Source: Arthrobacter caoxuetaonis (lineage in GTDB: Bacteria > Actinomycetota > Actinomycetes > Actinomycetales > Micrococcaceae). Taken from it: a stretch of DNA of 64,000 bases. Below the pieces are notes generated by a model that was not told the origin of the DNA, made no database searches, and saw nothing but the letters and a program-made list of their open reading frames with translations. Below are positions 61,333-64,000 of this stretch, piece by piece (position 1 is the stretch's first letter; the number at the start of each line of letters is the position of its first letter). The position numbers and the translations under genes were made by a program. The stretch lies in the NCBI RefSeq assembly GCF_023921125.1, contig NZ_CP099466.1:3472001-3536000 (forward strand), read 5' to 3'.

Positions 61333-62586
61333 CTAGTTGTGCACGGCGTGGGCGGAGAACTCGTCCGCGGCCTGCGCGTATCCCTGCACTGTCAGCATTG
61401 CTGTGCGCTGCCAGCCGAAGGAACGCGCGTGGACTGCGGCGGAGCGCCCCAGGTCGGATCGCCAGGAGGCGTGGTCGTACAGCGCCTCGAGTTCGGCAGC
61501 CCAGCGGGCCGGATCGTGTCCCTGGACCAGCACGCCCGTACGGCCCGAGCTGACCGCCTTCGGCAATCCGCCGACGTCGGCCGCAATGACCGGCGTTCCG
61601 CAGGCTTGGGCTTCCAAGGCCACCAGCCCGAAGGACTCGCTGTAGGAGGGCACCGCCACGAGGTCGGCGGAGCGGAACCAGCCGGCCAGCCCGCCGGCGG
61701 CTACGGGGGGATGAAGGTGGACAATTCCCTGCAGGCCGGCAGAACGCACCGCTTCCTCCAGGTCCAGGACTTCGGAACCGCTTGGCGCGCCCAGGATGCT
61801 GACGCGCAGCGGAATATCCGGCCGCGAGGCCCGCAGCCGGGCGGCGGCCTCGACCAGGACCTGGGGTCCCTTCATCCGCTGGATACGGCCGGCAAAGACA
61901 ACATGGAACTCGTCGCGGCGGACACCGTGCAGCGGCTTAGCCAGGGCACGTCCCGCGGGGGAGAAAACGTCCAGGTCGACACCGGGTGCCACGACGTCGA
62001 TGGCGGACTGGCGTGCGCCGTACCAGCTCACCAGCTCCAGTGCTTCGGTGGTGGTATTGGCTATCAGCCGTGCAGCGGAGTCGACTATGTCCTGTTCGCC
62101 CTGGATCCGCACGTCCGGTTCGGGCCGGTCCCCCGGCTGGAGCTGGAGGTTCTTGACCCGTGCCATGGTGTGCATGGTGTGGACCAGCGGTGTCTCGAGC
62201 TCCCGGGAAAGGGTGAGTCCCGCAACGCCCGAAACCCAGTAGTGCGAGTGCAGGACGTCGTACCTGCCGCGGTGCGGCAGCCTGCGGGCCGCATCCCTGA
62301 TGCCTTCACTGAGTTCCTCGATGAAGCCGGGAAGCAGTTCCTTGGCCACCTGCCGGCGTGGTCCGGCGGGGATGTGCCGGACGACGGCTCCGGGGGTGAT
62401 CTCCACGGCTGGAGGCTGGTCCGGCGAGCTGGCTCGCGTGAAGATATCTACTTCAACGCCCATTTTCGCCATTTGAAGGGCAACCGAACGAACGTAGACG
62501 TTCATGCCGCCGGCGTCGCCGGAGCCAGGCTGTTCGAGTGGCGAGGTATGCAGCGAGAGCATGGCCACCCGGTTGACCTGGGGCAC
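61333..62586 (-). CDS. mshA: D-inositol-3-phosphate glycosyltransferase MshA (mycothiol synthesis)
   Basis: Transfers N-acetylglucosamine to 1L-myo-inositol 1-phosphate, the first step in mycothiol synthesis. The 417-residue GT4 enzyme opens with LSLHTSPLEQPGSGDAGGMNVYVRSVA, the MshA signature, and has VHTMHTMARVKNL, FAGRIQRMKGPQVL and PSYSESFGLVALEAQACGTPVIAADVGGLPKAV with the EX7E pair. Its substrate comes from ino1 nearby. The start is ATG 62586. The hypothetical gene upstream is 130 bases away with a hairpin between. Confidence 0.95.
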   Translation of the reverse strand: MPQVNRVAMLSLHTSPLEQPGSGDAGGMNVYVRSVALQMAKMGVEVDIFTRASSPDQPPAVEITPGAVVRHIPAGPRRQVAKELLPGFIEELSEGIRDAARRLPHRGRYDVLHSHYWVSGVAGLTLSRELETPLVHTMHTMARVKNLQLQPGDRPEPDVRIQGEQDIVDSAARLIANTTTEALELVSWYGARQSAIDVVAPGVDLDVFSPAGRALAKPLHGVRRDEFHVVFAGRIQRMKGPQVLVEAAARLRASRPDIPLRVSILGAPSGSEVLDLEEAVRSAGLQGIVHLHPPVAAGGLAGWFRSADLVAVPSYSESFGLVALEAQACGTPVIAADVGGLPKAVSSGRTGVLVQGHDPARWAAELEALYDHASWRSDLGRSAAVHARSFGWQRTAMLTVQGYAQAADEFSAHAVHN

Positions 62587-62664
62587 AGCACTCCCTTCGT
62601 CACTGGCCTGTGTTTCCTACCTATCGACCATACAACGCCGGGAGGTCCCGCTTTGATTCCTTAC

Positions 62665-62700
62665 CCCCGGGATCCCCGCGCAACCACGCGGATCCCGGGG
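62665..62700 (-). terminator. Hairpin between the 62718 hypothetical gene and mshA
   Basis: CCCCGGGATCCCCGCG (62665-62680) pairs with CGCGGATCCCGGGG (62687-62700) apart from a two-base bulge, with a six-base loop. On the minus strand it follows the stop at 62718 and precedes the mshA start, so it separates the two genes. No T-run. Confidence 0.55.
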
Positions 62701-62717
62701 CAAGGGTGTGCAGGCTC

Positions 62718-63020
62718 TCACGGGCCCGGCCGCCCCCTGGTGCGGCTTGAGGACGTGTACAGGTTCAGCAGGTCAAGCTGCCGCTCCTCAGCCGCCTCAA
62801 GTGCGCGTGTACTCCGGACGAGGCTGCCGCGAAGGGCGCGGACCAGCCGCCCCAGCCCCGGCAGCCTGAACATGCGGGACCGGCTTCTCCGCGGATGACT
62901 GGAGGATCCTGCGCCGGCCGCAGTGCCCTCAAGGCGGCGGGGTTTCGCGGGTAATGGACGTAAAGATTGAGGGTATTCATCCTCGTGCAGCCCTAAAAAG
63001 GGCAGGTTTGAATTAGGCAT
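62718..63020 (-). CDS. Small basic hypothetical protein
   Basis: A 100-residue protein rich in arginine, leucine and serine, with an acidic N-terminal patch (HEDEYPQS), a basic middle (HPRRSRSRMFRLPGLGRLVRALRGSL) and a short helix ALEAAEERQLDLLNLY. The ATG at 63018-63020 has GGAGA eight bases upstream, and the region before it is AT-rich, which supports expression. No family is recognised. Confidence 0.5.
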   Translation of the reverse strand: MPNSNLPFLGLHEDEYPQSLRPLPAKPRRLEGTAAGAGSSSHPRRSRSRMFRLPGLGRLVRALRGSLVRSTRALEAAEERQLDLLNLYTSSSRTRGRPGP

Positions 63021-63268
63021 GGTAATTTCTCCGAAAAAAGGCGCATTGAAGGCGCAGAAATTAAACGCTAAAGAAGCGTGATTAAGGATCCGGAGTCATT
63101 GATGTATTCCTGTCGGAAATATTCCGCGTGCTGATGTATGGCCGCATCGGGTGCGGACAGGCAGCGGAGATGCCGGGAGCCAGGAGTTGTGCGAATGACG
63201 CCGATAGGGCCGGGCGGGGAACCGGTGTGCCGTGCGGACCGGACTGCCGGTCCGAGCGCGTGGCAGGG

Positions 63269-63415
63269 TTACGGAGTAGTCCGCGTCCCGTACAGCCGGC
63301 CGGGCTCAAAGCCCGCCGTCGGTGCGGCTCCACACCGCCCAGTACGGATGCTCAGGCCCGGGGTGCCCGTGGCGAACAGTGTCCGCCAGGCAATGCCTGC
63401 GAAGTCGTTATCCAT
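63269..63415 (-). CDS. Candidate 48-residue small protein
   Basis: A short open frame (DNDFAGIAWRTLFATGTPGL at its start) with AAGGGG seven bases before the ATG at 63413-63415. Upstream are CATTAT, a -10-like hexamer (63449-63454 read on the minus strand), and four 11-bp direct repeats. The C-terminal half is Gly/Arg/Thr-rich. A different frame after codon 17 gives a more protein-like stretch (HPGPEHPYWAVWSRTDGG), so this may be a frameshifted remnant of a longer gene. Other frames in 63021-63611 (63082-63333, 63128-63559, 63138-63452) have no ribosome site or plausible composition. Confidence 0.35.
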   Translation of the reverse strand: MDNDFAGIAWRTLFATGTPGLSIRTGRCGAAPTAGFEPGRLYGTRTTP

Positions 63416-63488
63416 AGTCCACCCCTTTTTCCGTGCCTGTCCGTGCAGATAATGTCTGCCCGGAAACCGATCCGTTCATTCGCCCAGC

Positions 63489-63532
63489 GTGACATCAAAG
63501 TGACATCAAAGCGAGATCAGTGTGTGATCAGT
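63489..63532. promoter_or_regulatory. Array of four 11-bp direct repeats (response-regulator-type site)
   Basis: Consecutive 11-base units GTGACATCAAA (63489-63499), GTGACATCAAA (63500-63510), GCGAGATCAGT (63511-63521) and GTGTGATCAGT (63522-63532). A period of 11, one helical turn, is the binding pattern of OmpR/PhoB-type regulators such as MtrA or PhoP. On the minus strand the array lies about 35 bases upstream of a -10-like hexamer and so in an activating position. The regulator is not identified. Confidence 0.6.
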
Positions 63533-63592
63533 CTCGACGGGGCGCTGGAAAAAATATAACCCGCTGCCGGCACGCTGCCAAGTCCTAAATGC

Positions 63593-63612
63593 AAAAAGTT
63601 TTAAAACTTTTT
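63593..63612 (-). terminator. AT-only palindrome at the end of the histidine phosphatase gene
   Basis: AAAAAGTTTTAAAACTTTTT is a perfect 20-base palindrome touching the TGA stop of the phosphatase gene. It lies in an AT-rich island unlike the GC-rich neighbours. It may work as a weak terminator or as an AT-rich protein-binding site. Confidence 0.4.
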
Positions 63613-64000
63613 CAGATATTCCATCTGAGGATCGCCGGGGTGTGCTTATCCCAGCCCAGCACGCAGACCGCCGCAGTGGCCAGGGCGAGATGCCTGCCCT
63701 TGTCCGGAGGCAGGCCCAGCCAGCGTGCGGCCAGCACGCGCAGGAAGTGCCCGTGGGCCACCAGCAGCGCCTGTTCAATCGGAACTGCCCCCGGGTCCCT
63801 GTCCATCTCGGTGCCGCAGCCGGCCTGCACCGCGGAAATGATGCGGTCTGCCCTGGCAGCAACGTCCTCGAGGGTTTCACCGCCGGGAACGCCGTCGTTC
63901 CAGATGATGTAGCCGGGATTCTCTGCCCTCACCTGGGTGCTGCGGCGGCCCTCGTTTTCTCCGTAGTCCCACTCATGGGCATGCGGGAGCACTTCGGCGT
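63612..64000 (-). CDS. Histidine phosphatase family protein, partial
   Basis: The C-terminal 129 residues of a phosphoglycerate-mutase-like phosphatase. EWDYGENEGRRSTQVRAENPGY is the conserved acid-base region, GGETLEDVAARADRII follows, and LLVAHGHFLRVLAARWLGL contains the second catalytic histidine. The N-terminal RHG motif lies beyond the right edge. The substrate (a sugar phosphate, for example) cannot be told. The frame is open through position 64000. Confidence 0.88.
   Translation of the reverse strand, partial: AEVLPHAHEWDYGENEGRRSTQVRAENPGYIIWNDGVPGGETLEDVAARADRIISAVQAGCGTEMDRDPGAVPIEQALLVAHGHFLRVLAARWLGLPPDKGRHLALATAAVCVLGWDKHTPAILRWNI

Noticed and set aside
63128..63559. 143-codon open frame on the plus strand
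   Set aside because: Poor start context, Arg/Pro/Ser-rich random composition, and it runs through the repeat array.

Overview
The window is a high-GC actinobacterial chromosome segment. It most resembles Arthrobacter or another member of the Micrococcaceae. Direct pointers are the mycothiol gene mshA beside inositol-phosphate synthase, a secreted resuscitation-promoting factor with LysM, GTG/TTG starts with short overlaps between genes, and the actinobacterial block rpsF-ssb-rpsR-rplI-dnaB. Genus placement is inference. I saw no tRNA, rRNA, CRISPR array, insertion sequence or phage gene, so this looks like ordinary chromosome with lineage-specific accessory genes.

Left part (1-12 kb). A partial phosphate-binding lipoprotein gene is followed by a four-gene DNA alkylation repair operon led by an ECF-like sigma factor (sigma, ogt, alkB, alkA, all joined by ATGA overlaps). 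Next come an orphan AAA+ ATPase, a five-gene CoA-dependent catabolic operon (SDR, amidohydrolase, acyl-CoA dehydrogenase, MaoC hydratase, CoA ligase) that looks like phenylpropanoid side-chain degradation, and a SulP anion transporter.

Middle-left (12-33 kb). This holds an acetyltransferase, a DapA-family lyase, PncC, a run of four translationally coupled glycosyltransferases meeting a fifth head-on, a manganese catalase, a gamma-butyrolactone-receptor-like TetR regulator with no ordinary start codon, a divergent acyl-CoA ligase, a cytochrome b membrane protein, a divergent EamA exporter/CGNR regulator pair with an inverted repeat between them, several small membrane proteins, MATE and MFS exporters, a DUF4031-HD fusion, and a BNR-propeller/MoaD-like gene pair.

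Core block (33-42 kb). An Rpf gene lies divergent to a KimA-like potassium/amino-acid permease. The replication and ribosome genes dnaB, rplI, rpsR, ssb and rpsF follow. A dense DnaA-box cluster (about nine boxes in 250 bp) sits between dnaB and rplI and is the most striking non-coding signal here. The rpsF leader can fold so that its Shine-Dalgarno sequence is masked.

Right part (42-64 kb). Two tandem paralogous ABC exporter cassettes and a third DrrAB-like cassette are followed by an MFS exporter, an ABC-F protein, a small monooxygenase, an orphan HicA-like protein, membrane and cell-envelope genes (FAD oxidoreductase, FemX-like transferase, GT87-like transferase, repeat-rich lipoprotein), and ino1, fhs and mshA. 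Ino1 makes the inositol phosphate that MshA uses for mycothiol. The last 1 kb contains four 11-bp direct repeats upstream of a candidate 48-residue ORF, then a partial histidine phosphatase.
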